DNA from: an uncultured Ruminococcus sp.
Lineage (GTDB): Bacteria > Bacillota > Clostridia > Oscillospirales > CAG-272
Length of the DNA: 25,990 nucleotides
NCBI GenBank assembly: GCA_902782785.1
Contig: CACZOH010000070.1
Location: 1 to 25,990 of the forward strand
Reading direction: 5' to 3'
The position numbers were made by a program, and so were the translations under genes. A model generated the notes under the pieces. That model saw nothing but the letters and a program-made list of their open reading frames with translations, made no database searches and had not been told where the DNA came from. Positions 1-7,540 of the stretch are shown here, piece after piece. Positions within the stretch are counted from its first letter, which is position 1. Each line of letters begins with the position of its first letter.

Positions 1-1
1 A

Positions 2-121
2 CACAAACTGAATATGGCAAATTGTCTTGAAGTAGCGTTTTTATTTTGGATCTTTGGGTCCCTCGGCATCGTCAGTCTGATTTTATTGATCGTACAGTAT
101 GTAAAACACAAACGATTATAA
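2..121 (+). CDS. C-terminal end of a membrane protein, or small hydrophobic peptide (partial)
   Basis: An open frame runs from the window edge to TAA at 119-121. It contains an ATG at 14 that would give a 35-residue peptide starting MANCLEVAFLF. About 25 consecutive residues are hydrophobic (from VAFLFWIFG to ILLIVQYV), followed by a basic KHKR end, which is the pattern of one membrane helix with a cytoplasmic positive tail. No good ribosome binding site can be judged because the upstream sequence is missing, so it may equally be the last helix of a longer protein. It lies 71 bp upstream of the lipoprotein gene on the same strand. Function unknown. Confidence 0.4.
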   Translation, partial: HKLNMANCLEVAFLFWIFGSLGIVSLILLIVQYVKHKRL

Positions 122-192
122 TACCGACAATCAGCACAGTATCACTGCCAACGGTGGTGAGTAAGCGCGCATTTGAAAGGAGTTTGCAAAGT

Positions 193-576
193 ATGAAAAA
201 ACAAAGTGTTTTAATCATTTCTTTTTTTGTTATCGCGACATTTCTATTCTGTTTTTTGGCTTCCTGTTCATCTCAGGTTTTACAATACCCGTTGCAAAAA
301 GAATATGTTTCAAAAAACGACTACACATCGCCTTATTTGTATTTTGAAACAGATGATTGCAGGTGGAACACAGGGCGAGGAAAGTTATACGATCATAATT
401 TAAGCGGGAATTATGAGATAAAAGATAACGTAATCATTTGTACTGAAACATATTGGAATTTAAGAATCGAATTGGAATTAACCGGAGATAACAAAATAAA
501 AGTTTTGTCAATCAAAGATAAAGACGGTGTTCTTGATTGGCTGCATGAAGGTGATATTTTGACTCACTTTACTTAA
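193..576 (+). CDS. small secreted lipoprotein, unknown function
   Basis: A 127-residue protein with a lipoprotein signal: MKKQ, a long hydrophobic stretch and the lipobox LASC, with Cys25 as the predicted lipidated residue. The mature part is about 100 residues, rich in aromatic and charged residues, and reads like a small all-beta domain. I do not recognise a family. The ATG at 193 is chosen because AAAGGAG at 176-182 sits 10 bases before it; a longer frame opening at TTG 46 has no such support and would bury the signal peptide. The gene is clearly more AT-rich than the genes to its right, so it may be of foreign origin or simply fast evolving. It ends at a bidirectional terminator. Confidence 0.7.
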   Translation: MKKQSVLIISFFVIATFLFCFLASCSSQVLQYPLQKEYVSKNDYTSPYLYFETDDCRWNTGRGKLYDHNLSGNYEIKDNVIICTETYWNLRIELELTGDNKIKVLSIKDKDGVLDWLHEGDILTHFT

Positions 577-652
577 GATCCAACGGTTTCAAATGCGACC
601 GAATTTACAGGCAATTAAATTCAAGTCCGTCATCAATATCCGCGCCAAAAAC

Positions 653-678
653 AAAAAGGCAGGGAACACTGCCTTTTT
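653..678. terminator. bidirectional rho-independent terminator
   Basis: Perfect 10-base inverted repeat (aaaaaggcag / ctgccttttt) with a 6-base loop. Each strand shows a run of T after the stem. It lies between the convergent lipoprotein gene and the pseudoprotease gene and can serve both. Confidence 0.85.
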
Positions 679-702
679 ATTTTTAACATACGTGCGCGGT
701 TA

Positions 703-1785
703 TTATTGCAGCGTAAATTCAACGTACGCGTTGTTTCTGTAAACCTTTACGGTGCTGCCGCTTGTCAGTACATCGGCGATCGTGTTCACGTCGGAAACGC
801 TTTTCCCGTTGACCTCGGTTATTATATCGCCTTTAATGAATTGAGTTGAAGAACGGACCGAGGAGATGAAACACCCGACGGGGATCTTGAAGACCTCGGA
901 TTGCTTTTCCGAAACGTTTTCAACGTATATGCCGAGCGAGCTTATGAAAACGGGAGATTTACTTACCGATATGGCTGAACTGTCGTCCTTCAAAAGCTTT
1001 TTTATATCCGGAAGCAGACAGTCCATATGAAGCACGTCACCGTTTTCGTCTGAGACTATTCCGACGACCTCTCCGCAGCTGTTTATCACGGGTGCGCCTC
1101 TGTACTCGCATTTCGGTTCCGTTTTGATGATGTTGTTGTCAGACGCGTCGTAGATCACTAAATCCGTTATCTCTTTATCCGCGGAGGGTTTGCAGAAAAC
1201 CTCCTGCCCGGATTCAAGCAAGCGCGAATAACCTATTTCAGCGGTCGAAAGACCTGTCGCGTTTACGTGTATTACGGCTATACCTTTTTCTTTGCTTAAA
1301 CCTACCGTTTCCGCGTCGTACGATCTGCCTTTTATTACGACTTTCAGATTCTGACCGTCGCTTGCAATTCCGTACGTTGTGACGATATATCCGTCAGCCG
1401 TCAGTATTATTCCGGTACATTCTCCCTTATCCGACGTGACCGAAACGGTGAATTTCGACGAAGCCTCGTCGATTTGTTTTTTATTCAGCTCCGATTTCGG
1501 AGGGGTTACGACTGACACGGCGCTTCCGCGGAACAAAAACGCGGAGAGCGATGAACCTTTTGTACGGAGGACCGTGTCGGCTATGAACGCGGTGAGGCAG
1601 AGAGAAAGCACGACAAAGCCGCTGATGACAAGCACGGTGATGATCACGCTTCCGCGCGTCCGTCTCTGCTTTTCCATCAGTTCTTTTTTATATTCGTCGT
1701 AGTTGTGCTTGTACTGAAATCCGCCGTACGATTCTTCTTTTTTTGCCGCGGATTTATCAAGCTCTTCAATGTTGTTGTTCTGCAT
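703..1785 (-). CDS. membrane-anchored HtrA-like pseudoprotease with PDZ domain
   Basis: 360 residues: a charged cytoplasmic N-terminus (1-45), one membrane helix (about 46-69), a trypsin-fold HtrA/DegP-like domain (about 107-262) and a C-terminal PDZ domain (about 280-360, with GDIITEVNGKSV). The fold is recognised from GIILTADGYIVT and VINSCGEVVGIV, which match HtrA landmarks. All three catalytic positions appear lost: the His of VTNNHV is Gly139 (VTTYGI), the Asp of DIAVLKV is Gly168 (GIAVIHV), and the Ser of GNSGGP is Arg229 (EYRGAP). It should therefore bind rather than cut peptides. It lies downstream of a kinase gene on the same strand, and some WalRK-type operons also carry an HtrA gene, so a role in sensing or scaffolding envelope stress is inferred. 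A candidate promoter lies upstream. Confidence 0.8.
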   Translation of the reverse strand: MQNNNIEELDKSAAKKEESYGGFQYKHNYDEYKKELMEKQRRTRGSVIITVLVISGFVVLSLCLTAFIADTVLRTKGSSLSAFLFRGSAVSVVTPPKSELNKKQIDEASSKFTVSVTSDKGECTGIILTADGYIVTTYGIASDGQNLKVVIKGRSYDAETVGLSKEKGIAVIHVNATGLSTAEIGYSRLLESGQEVFCKPSADKEITDLVIYDASDNNIIKTEPKCEYRGAPVINSCGEVVGIVSDENGDVLHMDCLLPDIKKLLKDDSSAISVSKSPVFISSLGIYVENVSEKQSEVFKIPVGCFISSVRSSTQFIKGDIITEVNGKSVSDVNTIADVLTSGSTVKVYRNNAYVEFTLQ

Positions 1786-1830
1786 TTTCCCTGTCCGAAA
1801 TACGTTTTTACAGCGGTTTTTTTGCCGCGT

Positions 1831-1859
1831 ATATTATTTTAATCCCAAATTTTAAACAA
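1831..1859 (-). promoter_or_regulatory. candidate sigma-A promoter for the pseudoprotease gene
   Basis: On the minus strand TTGTTT (1854-1859) and TAATAT (1831-1836) are separated by 17 bases, in the 126 bp gap between the kinase stop and the pseudoprotease start. The -10 element lies 45 bases upstream of the start codon. This suggests the gene can be transcribed apart from the two-component pair. Confidence 0.45.
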
Positions 1860-1911
1860 ACCTTGTTTATTAGGTTATCTTTTTAAAATTACCAAATCTT
1901 TTTACAAAAAG

Positions 1912-3444
1912 TCAATCGGTCTTTTGTTTTTTTGTTATATCCGTCTGTTTTTTTGACTGTTCTGCTGACTTTTTCTGATTGTCCGCAGGCTGAAGAGTGA
2001 AGACGAATTCACAGTATTCGCCGAATACGCTGTTTACCCAGATCTCCTCGCCGTGCGAGTTAATTATGGTTTTTACTATATACAGACCGAGACCGACGCC
2101 GGTTCTGTCAAGACCTCTGCTCTTGTCGCTCTTGTAAAATCTGTCGAATACGAGAGGCAGCTCTTCTTTTTCGATGCCCTGACCCTCGTTATACACGGCG
2201 GTGTATATTTTCCCGTCGCGCTCTATATGAGATATCTTATAGATGCCGCCCTGTTTAGAGAATTTTACAGCGTTGTCGCAGAGATTGTATAAAACCTGAT
2301 AAATGGCGTCTCTGTCTGCGTTGACGAACATTTTATCGTTTTCCGGTTCAAATCTTACGTCGAGCTTCTTGTCTTCAAGCTTCTGTTCAAGCGAAATTAT
2401 TATCTGCCTCGACATCTCGCAGATATCGAAAGGCGCCATGACAAATTTACGGTCGCCCGCCTGTATTCTTGAAATATCGAGAAGAGAATTGACAAGGCGC
2501 GCGAGACGCTTGACCTCGCTTGATACTATTTCAAGATAATAATTCTGTTTTTCATAAGGAATGGCGCCCGAAAGAATATTGTCTATAAATCCCGCGATCG
2601 TAGTCATCGGGGTGCGCAGATCGTGGCTTACATTAGCCAAAAACGTCTTTCTGAGCTCCTCGTTTTTTTCGAGCGTCGACGCCATATTGTTGAACGCTGT
2701 GGCGAGCTCCGCCACCTCGTCGTTTCCGCTGACTGGAACGCGTACGTCGAATTTGCCCTGCGTGAAGGATCTCGCTGCTTCGCTCATTTGCTTGAGCGGC
2801 GACACGATTTTGTCCGTGACGAAGAAAACGGTTATAAGCGCCGCCGCCGTGACCCATAAAATGGCGACGACCGTCGTTCTCACGGCGCTCTCCGCTATCC
2901 CGGGAATGGACGAGCTTGTCGAGCAGACGAGGATGATACCCGCGGTATTGTCCGTGCCGTCTTTAACGACTCCGCCGGAGACGAGCATTTTTGATGAAAA
3001 CAGCCCGTCAAGATCGGAATAACCGTCGTATGAACCCGTGCTTTTAAGTGAATAAGTAAACTGTTCCTTTATATCCTCGCCGACGGTTATATAATCCGGT
3101 ACGCCGACAGTCATCTGTATGACTCCGTCGGAGTTGGCAACGATAACAAAGATATCCTGGTTTACCGCGGATATTATATGCCGTATCGTGGGAGATATGT
3201 CGGATGCGGAAAAATAAATGTATTTTCCGAAATCGGTCGTTCCTCCCGATGAATAACCGGACGAAATGAAGGAAACGAGCGTATTCTTTGCGGAACGCAT
3301 TGTTTCCTTTTTCAGATTTTGAGAGTATGTCGTTGTTGAGGAAGAATATATCAATCCCAGTATCGTGAAACTTACGAGGATTATTATCATGAAAATGACA
3401 AAATATCTCGTGAATACGCTCTTGAACAAAATCGCACCCCACAT
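1912..3444 (-). CDS. HAMP-domain sensor histidine kinase
   Basis: 510 residues. Membrane helix 1 (about 12-33), an extracellular sensor region of about 150 residues, helix 2 (about 189-209), HAMP (about 211-262), HisKA with phospho-acceptor His274 in NVSHDLRTP, and an ATPase domain with N-box (NLCDNAVKFS, 387-396), G1 (GQGIEKEE), F-box (FDRFYKSD) and G2 (GVGLGLYIV, 449-457). It should phosphorylate the regulator encoded immediately upstream. The tail after residue 488 is a Lys/Gln-rich extension. The ATG at 3444 has no ribosome binding site; a TTG at 3429, preceded by GGGGTG, would give the common kinase opening FKSVFTRYF and is a plausible true start. A strong nested stem structure precedes the gene. 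Confidence 0.93.
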   Translation of the reverse strand: MWGAILFKSVFTRYFVIFMIIILVSFTILGLIYSSSTTTYSQNLKKETMRSAKNTLVSFISSGYSSGGTTDFGKYIYFSASDISPTIRHIISAVNQDIFVIVANSDGVIQMTVGVPDYITVGEDIKEQFTYSLKSTGSYDGYSDLDGLFSSKMLVSGGVVKDGTDNTAGIILVCSTSSSIPGIAESAVRTTVVAILWVTAAALITVFFVTDKIVSPLKQMSEAARSFTQGKFDVRVPVSGNDEVAELATAFNNMASTLEKNEELRKTFLANVSHDLRTPMTTIAGFIDNILSGAIPYEKQNYYLEIVSSEVKRLARLVNSLLDISRIQAGDRKFVMAPFDICEMSRQIIISLEQKLEDKKLDVRFEPENDKMFVNADRDAIYQVLYNLCDNAVKFSKQGGIYKISHIERDGKIYTAVYNEGQGIEKEELPLVFDRFYKSDKSRGLDRTGVGLGLYIVKTIINSHGEEIWVNSVFGEYCEFVFTLQPADNQKKSAEQSKKQTDITKKQKTD

Positions 3445-3457
3445 TCAAAAAGTTTGC

Positions 3458-3521
3458 GGGCTGCCGCAAGCTGACCGCGCTATAAGGAGAAAAACGCGCG
3501 ATCCGAAAAATGCGGCAGCCC
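3458..3521 (-). promoter_or_regulatory. nested stem structure between response regulator and kinase genes
   Basis: An 11-base perfect inverted repeat (3458-3468 with 3511-3521, GGGCTGCCGCA / TGCGGCAGCCC) encloses a second 8-base stem on the minus-strand transcript (GATCGCGC / GCGCGGTC with one G-U pair). The inner loop carries CTCCTT, which resembles an anti-Shine-Dalgarno sequence. The outer stem ends 13 bases before the annotated kinase ATG, and a run of five T follows it. It may attenuate transcription or limit kinase translation. Confidence 0.5.
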
Positions 3522-3527
3522 TGTCAT

Positions 3528-4220
3528 TTACTGAAGAATTTCAAACTTGTATCCGACGCCCCATACGGTTTTAAGTATCCATTTGTCGGAAACGCCTTCA
3601 AGCTTCTCGCGCAGACGCTTTACGTGTACGTCGACCGTGCGGCTGTCGCCCAGATAGTCGAAGCCCCATACTTTGTCAAGAAGCTGATCGCGCGTGAAAA
3701 CTCTGTTGTAGTTGGAAGCGAGGAAGTAGAGAAGCTCCAGCTCCTTAGGCGGGATGTCAACGCTCTTGCCCTTGAGCTTAAGCTCGTACTTCTGCAGGCT
3801 TATTTCTATGTTTTCAAACTTTATGACTTCCTCGTTTGAAGGATTTTCGTGACTGTTGCAGCGGCGGAGAACAGCTTTTATGCGAACTGCGAGCTCTTTG
3901 AGATCGAAAGGCTTTACGACAAAGTCGTCGGCGCCCATCTCAAGACCGAGTACCTTATCGAATACCTCGCCCTTTGCGGTGATCATTATGATCGGTTTGG
4001 AAGAAACCTCACGGATCTCGCGGCAGACCGCCCAGCCGTCTTTCTTCGGAAGCATGATGTCAAGCAGGACTATGTCCGGCTCATACATTTTAAAGAATTC
4101 GACGCCCTGTGCGCCGTCGTTGGCTGTTTTTACTTCATATCCCTCGTGCTCAAAATAAACGCGCAGAGTTTCGCAGATGTTGACGTCGTCGTCAACAACG
4201 AGAATTTTAGTACCCATCAT
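3528..4220 (-). CDS. OmpR/PhoB-family response regulator
   Basis: 230 residues. Receiver domain with acidic pocket Asp10-Asp12, phospho-acceptor Asp54 (LLDIMLP), Thr81 and Lys103 (KPF). The C-terminal winged-helix DNA-binding domain spans about 130-230, with the recognition region DSRTVDVHVKRLREKLE and the terminal hairpin VWGVGYKFE. It acts as a phosphorylation-dependent transcription factor in the cytoplasm. The first of two ATG codons is used; GGAGGT sits 8 bases upstream. The kinase gene follows 83 bases downstream, giving a standard pair. The domain arrangement resembles PhoP/WalR-type regulators, but target genes cannot be read from sequence. Confidence 0.95.
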   Translation of the reverse strand: MMGTKILVVDDDVNICETLRVYFEHEGYEVKTANDGAQGVEFFKMYEPDIVLLDIMLPKKDGWAVCREIREVSSKPIIMITAKGEVFDKVLGLEMGADDFVVKPFDLKELAVRIKAVLRRCNSHENPSNEEVIKFENIEISLQKYELKLKGKSVDIPPKELELLYFLASNYNRVFTRDQLLDKVWGFDYLGDSRTVDVHVKRLREKLEGVSDKWILKTVWGVGYKFEILQ

Positions 4221-4243
4221 TGTTTTTTACCTCCAAATAATTT

Positions 4244-4258
4244 AAACTTGTTAAGTTT
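4244..4258. promoter_or_regulatory. inverted repeat in the regulator leader
   Basis: AAACTT and AAGTTT arms flank a GTT centre. It lies about 20 bases downstream of the -10 element and upstream of the GGAGGT ribosome binding site of the response regulator gene, so it falls in its 5' leader. It could be an operator or a weak hairpin. Confidence 0.3.
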
Positions 4259-4279
4259 GTGATTTTTTTCACTAAATTC

Positions 4280-4302
4280 ATTATATCTCGTTTTGCACAA
4301 AA
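4280..4302 (-). promoter_or_regulatory. -10 element and adjacent palindrome upstream of the two-component genes
   Basis: On the minus strand a perfect TATAAT (4280-4285) lies 60 bases before the regulator ATG. No convincing -35 is seen at 16-18 bases. The palindrome TTTTG-CA-CAAAA occupies 4291-4302, directly upstream of the -10, where an activator or the regulator itself could bind. A promoter that depends on an activator would fit the missing -35. Confidence 0.45.
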
Positions 4303-4424
4303 TGGGTGAACGTGGTGTAACATATATATGAATTTCAAGTAAATATGAATGCTTTGCCAATTTGCTTTTCTGCCCGTACCGGATACATTATCACGCTTAA
4401 ATAACGGAAATTTATTTTATGGTA

Positions 4425-4453
4425 TTGACAAAAAGATAAAAATGAATTATAAT
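4425..4453 (+). promoter_or_regulatory. sigma-A promoter of ychF
   Basis: TTGACA (4425-4430) and TATAAT (4448-4453) match consensus at all twelve positions with the ideal 17-base spacer. The ychF ATG follows 41 bases after the -10. It probably also feeds the tRNA and HD-GYP genes, since no terminator is visible between them. Confidence 0.9.
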
Positions 4454-4494
4454 ATAAAAACTAAAAGAAAAAAACGGTATTATTTGGAACTGAA

Positions 4495-5592
4495 ATGAAA
4501 TTAGGTATAGTTGGTTTGCCGAACGTAGGCAAAAGCACGCTTTTCAACGCAATAACGAACGCCGGAGCGGAAATGGCAAATTATCCGTTCTGCACGATAG
4601 AGCCGAACGTCGGCGTAGTCACCGTTCCGGACGAGCGTCTCGATAAGCTGGCGGAGATTTATAACCCTGAAAAATACACCCCGGCGACGGTGGAATTCGT
4701 CGATATAGCGGGTCTTGTCCGCGGCGCTTCCAAAGGCGAAGGCCTGGGAAATAAATTCTTATCTCATATACGCGAGGTAGACGCGATAATCCACGTCGTC
4801 CGCTGTTTCAGGGATGAAAACGTGATCAACGTTGACGGCGATATAAATGCGCTGCGCGACGTTGAGACGATAAACACGGAGCTCATACTTTCCGATATTG
4901 AACTGGCGGAAAGACGCGCCGATAAAGCCCGAAAAATGATGAAAGCGGACAAAAAGTTTGAAGCAGAGGCGCTTTTCTTCGAGCGTGTGACTGCGGAGCT
5001 GAACAACGGCGTTTCCGCAAGAGCGATAAAATGCAGCGAGGATGAAGCGGAAATGCTGTCGACGGTTCCTCTATTATCTGCAAAACCGGTAATCTACGTT
5101 GCAAACGTGCCGGAGAGCGATATAGGAACGGATATGACGGGCAACGTCGAATATCAGTCGCTCAAAAAATATGCGGAAAACGAAGGATCCGAGATTATCC
5201 CGATATGCGCCGAAATGGAAGCGGAGCTTTCCGAGCTTGAAGGCGAAGAAAAGCAGATGTTTTTAGAGGAAATGGGCATAGAGGAAAGCGGGCTTGACAG
5301 ACTTATAAAGGCAAGCTACCGCATATTGGGTCTTATAAGCTTCCTTACCGCCGGACCGAAAGAGGTCCGCGCGTGGACAATAAAGAACGGAACGAAAGCG
5401 CCGCAGGCGGCGGGTAAGATACATTCCGATATGGAACGCGGCTTCATACGCGCCGAGGTGATAGCCTACGACGATCTTATAGCTATAGGCGGCAGTCTCG
5501 CCGTCGCAAAAGAAAAAGGGCTTATAAGAAGCGAGGGAAAGGACTACGTGTTCAAGGACGGGGACGTGGTCGTGATCAGATTCAACGTTTGA
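4495..5592 (+). CDS. ychF: redox- and ribosome-associated ATPase YchF (OLA1 family)
   Basis: 365 residues, the usual family length. The G1 P-loop is GLPNVGKST (6-14) and G3 is DIAGLVRGAS. The G4 region has NVPESD in place of NKxD; loss of that motif explains why the family prefers ATP over GTP. A coiled-coil insertion (about residues 130-165, rich in Glu/Arg/Lys) follows, and a C-terminal TGS domain begins near residue 280 (LISFLTAGPKEVRAWTI). It is a cytosolic protein that binds ribosomes and modulates stress responses in other bacteria. The ribosome binding site is weak. A consensus promoter lies just upstream. Confidence 0.96.
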   Translation: MKLGIVGLPNVGKSTLFNAITNAGAEMANYPFCTIEPNVGVVTVPDERLDKLAEIYNPEKYTPATVEFVDIAGLVRGASKGEGLGNKFLSHIREVDAIIHVVRCFRDENVINVDGDINALRDVETINTELILSDIELAERRADKARKMMKADKKFEAEALFFERVTAELNNGVSARAIKCSEDEAEMLSTVPLLSAKPVIYVANVPESDIGTDMTGNVEYQSLKKYAENEGSEIIPICAEMEAELSELEGEEKQMFLEEMGIEESGLDRLIKASYRILGLISFLTAGPKEVRAWTIKNGTKAPQAAGKIHSDMERGFIRAEVIAYDDLIAIGGSLAVAKEKGLIRSEGKDYVFKDGDVVVIRFNV

Positions 5593-5641
5593 TTATCCCG
5601 ATAAAAATCAATGGATCCGACGGACGCCGGATCCCGTAAAT

Positions 5642-5715
5642 CTACCCATAGCTCAATTGGACAGAGTATCAGATTCCGATTCTGACGGTTGAGGGTTCGA
5701 GTCCCTCTGGGTAGG
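5642..5715 (+). tRNA. tRNA-Arg (anticodon CCG)
   Basis: All four arms can be folded by eye. The acceptor CTACCCA pairs with TGGGTAG, the D stem is GCTC/GAGT, the anticodon stem TCAGA pairs with TCTGA around loop TTCCGAT, the variable loop is CGGTT, and the T arm GAGGG/CCCTC holds TTCGAGT. The anticodon CCG occupies 5676-5678 and reads CGG. The discriminator is G at 5715 and CCA is not encoded. It lies 49 bases after ychF and 27 bases before the HD-GYP gene, so the three may share a transcript from which the tRNA is cut. Confidence 0.95.
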
Positions 5716-5742
5716 CTGATATTACAAAGGAAGATATGCCGT

Positions 5743-6939
5743 ATGAAAATCATAGAACATATCAGAAATCTGAACAAATCCATATACGTTGGAGAAAGAT
5801 TCGAAAAAAATCTCAAAGCGCAGATGTTTTTCGGCATTCTCGCCGTGATCTTCGGTACGATAATGAGTTTTCTCAATATCATACAGAAAAAAGGGTTTGT
5901 GACCGTTACCACGATACTGTTCGCGGTCGCGGGCGTTTTGATAATCATTTGTACAAAGGTGATCAAAAAACGTGAACCTGCAGTCATTATAAGTGTGCTT
6001 TTGTGTATGATGTTCTTCTCGTATTACGCGATATTCGGAGTAAACGAGGGATTTGCGATACTTTGGACGATCACGATGCCGCTTGTTATCTGTTATTTCA
6101 TGAGCGTAAAATACGGCATCCTGCTTTCAATGTATTTTGAAATACTTGTCATCATAATGTTCTACACGCCGCTTCGCAATCATTTCGGACAGTATTATTC
6201 CGTGACGTTCATGAACAGATATCCCGTTCTTTATATGTGTTCCGTGCTTATAATCACGATTTCCATGGTACAGTATCACGAATCTGTCCTGAATGAGCTC
6301 GATTATATAGACAGACTTAATAAAGAAGTTGAAAAACAGACGAGGGTCGCGACGGAGCGCGCCGACAAGCTCGGGCGTTTGTCCGAGGAGATGGTGGAAA
6401 CGCTTGCAAGAACGATCGACGCCAAGGACAATTACACAAACGGCCATTCATTCAGAGTATCGGAGTATTCCGTCGCGCTGGCGAAAAAGCTCGGCTGGGA
6501 TGATGAGCGGATTTCAGTGCTGAAACGCGAAGCGCTGATGCACGATATAGGTAAAATAGGAGTACCCGACGATATTCTGAACAAACCCGGTAAGCTGACG
6601 GATGAGGAATACAAATCCGTAAAATCACACACGACGACGGGAAAGAAGATACTCGAGGGACTTGAGGATATGACAGAGGCGGCTGAGGTCGCGATGTATC
6701 ATCACGAAAAATATGACGGCAGCGGATATCCCTCCGGTATTTCGGGAGAAGGTATCCCCGCCAACGCAAGGATCGTTGCCGTCGCCGACGCCTATGACGC
6801 GATGAGCTCCGACCGTATTTACAGAAAGGCGCTTAAAACGGAGGATATTATTTCCGAAATGGAAAGACAGCGCGGAAAACAGTTCGATCCCGAATTTCTT
6901 GACGCTTTTCTGGAACTGGTCAAAAACAGCGAAATATAA
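5743..6939 (+). CDS. membrane-bound HD-GYP domain protein, putative cyclic-di-GMP phosphodiesterase
   Basis: 398 residues. About six membrane helices occupy residues 27-178, then a coiled-coil linker (about 180-215), then an HD-GYP domain (about 216-398). Metal ligands and signature residues are present: HDIGK with His267-Asp268, His296, paired His320-His321, and DGSGYP with GYP at 328-330; Asp349 follows. HD-GYP enzymes hydrolyse cyclic di-GMP at the cytoplasmic membrane face. The N-terminal module resembles the multi-helix sensor domains of signalling enzymes and its ligand is unknown. The ATG at 5743 is chosen because AAAGGAAG lies 9 bases before it; upstream extension would enter the tRNA. 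Confidence 0.92.
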   Translation: MKIIEHIRNLNKSIYVGERFEKNLKAQMFFGILAVIFGTIMSFLNIIQKKGFVTVTTILFAVAGVLIIICTKVIKKREPAVIISVLLCMMFFSYYAIFGVNEGFAILWTITMPLVICYFMSVKYGILLSMYFEILVIIMFYTPLRNHFGQYYSVTFMNRYPVLYMCSVLIITISMVQYHESVLNELDYIDRLNKEVEKQTRVATERADKLGRLSEEMVETLARTIDAKDNYTNGHSFRVSEYSVALAKKLGWDDERISVLKREALMHDIGKIGVPDDILNKPGKLTDEEYKSVKSHTTTGKKILEGLEDMTEAAEVAMYHHEKYDGSGYPSGISGEGIPANARIVAVADAYDAMSSDRIYRKALKTEDIISEMERQRGKQFDPEFLDAFLELVKNSEI

Positions 6940-6968
6940 AAAAACAGCGTTATCAAACGCTGTTTTTT
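6939..6968. terminator. bidirectional terminator between HD-GYP and YgjV-like genes
   Basis: 12-base stem (aaaaaacagcgt / acgctgtttttt) with a 6-base loop. It starts at the HD-GYP stop codon and contains the stop codon of the convergent minus-strand gene, so the two 3' ends share one element. Confidence 0.88.
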
Positions 6969-7528
6969 GTATCTTCTTTTTTTTCGTCTGCTTGTTCTTC
7001 CCCGGGCTTTTTTTTGAAATCGTATCTGATTGCGGCGATGAGCAGGGAGGTGAGAGTTATTATCTCGGTGACTATGCCGGCGTACGATTTAAAGTACACG
7101 TCGTAAACTATCCATACGGGCGAAGCCGCCGCCATAAATATCCGCGTGCTTCTCGGCTTTGACATCCACAGCGCGGTGGTCTGAAGCAGAGCGCCGGCGA
7201 TCGCAAGCAGATCTATCGGACCCGACCACACGATAACGGTCAGTATCAACTCCGCTGCGCAGACTGTTATCGGTATGGCTATACTGTCAGCCCATTTGTA
7301 TCTGCCGCGAAAGTAGAAAACGATATTTCTCAAAAAGCATACTATGTTTATCATAACGCCCGATACGGCGCCCAGAAGCGCGTAATGGGTGATAAAACAG
7401 ATGCTTATGCCTATCTGAAAAAGCAGGATGACAAACCGCTTGTTTGATTGATAGGAGCAGAAAAGCAGTATCATTGCAACTACCCCGACGATCTGCGCGG
7501 GGACGTTCATATCTGCAAAAAAGCCCAT
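6953..7528 (-). CDS. YgjV-family inner membrane protein
   Basis: 191 residues with about six membrane helices. It matches the YgjV family by its opening (AQIVGVVAMILLFCSYQSNKRF), the FRNIVFYFRGRYKWADS loop and the closing helices; the C-terminus is a charged Lys/Glu-rich cytoplasmic tail. The biochemical role of the family is unknown. The start follows an AGAGG ribosome binding site and lies 12 bases after the copA stop, so it is probably co-transcribed with csoR and copA. That placement hints at, but does not prove, a link with copper or cofactor handling. Confidence 0.8.
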   Translation of the reverse strand: MGFFADMNVPAQIVGVVAMILLFCSYQSNKRFVILLFQIGISICFITHYALLGAVSGVMINIVCFLRNIVFYFRGRYKWADSIAIPITVCAAELILTVIVWSGPIDLLAIAGALLQTTALWMSKPRSTRIFMAAASPVWIVYDVYFKSYAGIVTEIITLTSLLIAAIRYDFKKKPGEEQADEKKEDTKNSV

Positions 7529-7540
7529 AAAAACCTCTGT

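Noticed and set aside
46..192. N-terminal extension of the first lipoprotein to a TTG at 46
   Set aside because: It would place 49 residues before a clear signal peptide, and a good ribosome binding site precedes the ATG at 193.
5613..5634. GGATCCG / CGGATCC hairpin after ychF as a terminator
   Set aside because: The stem is only 7 bases with an 8-base loop and no T run follows; the tRNA starts 7 bases later.
5689..5742. N-terminal extension of the HD-GYP protein
   Set aside because: The extension starts inside the T arm of the tRNA gene; the ATG at 5743 has a good ribosome binding site.
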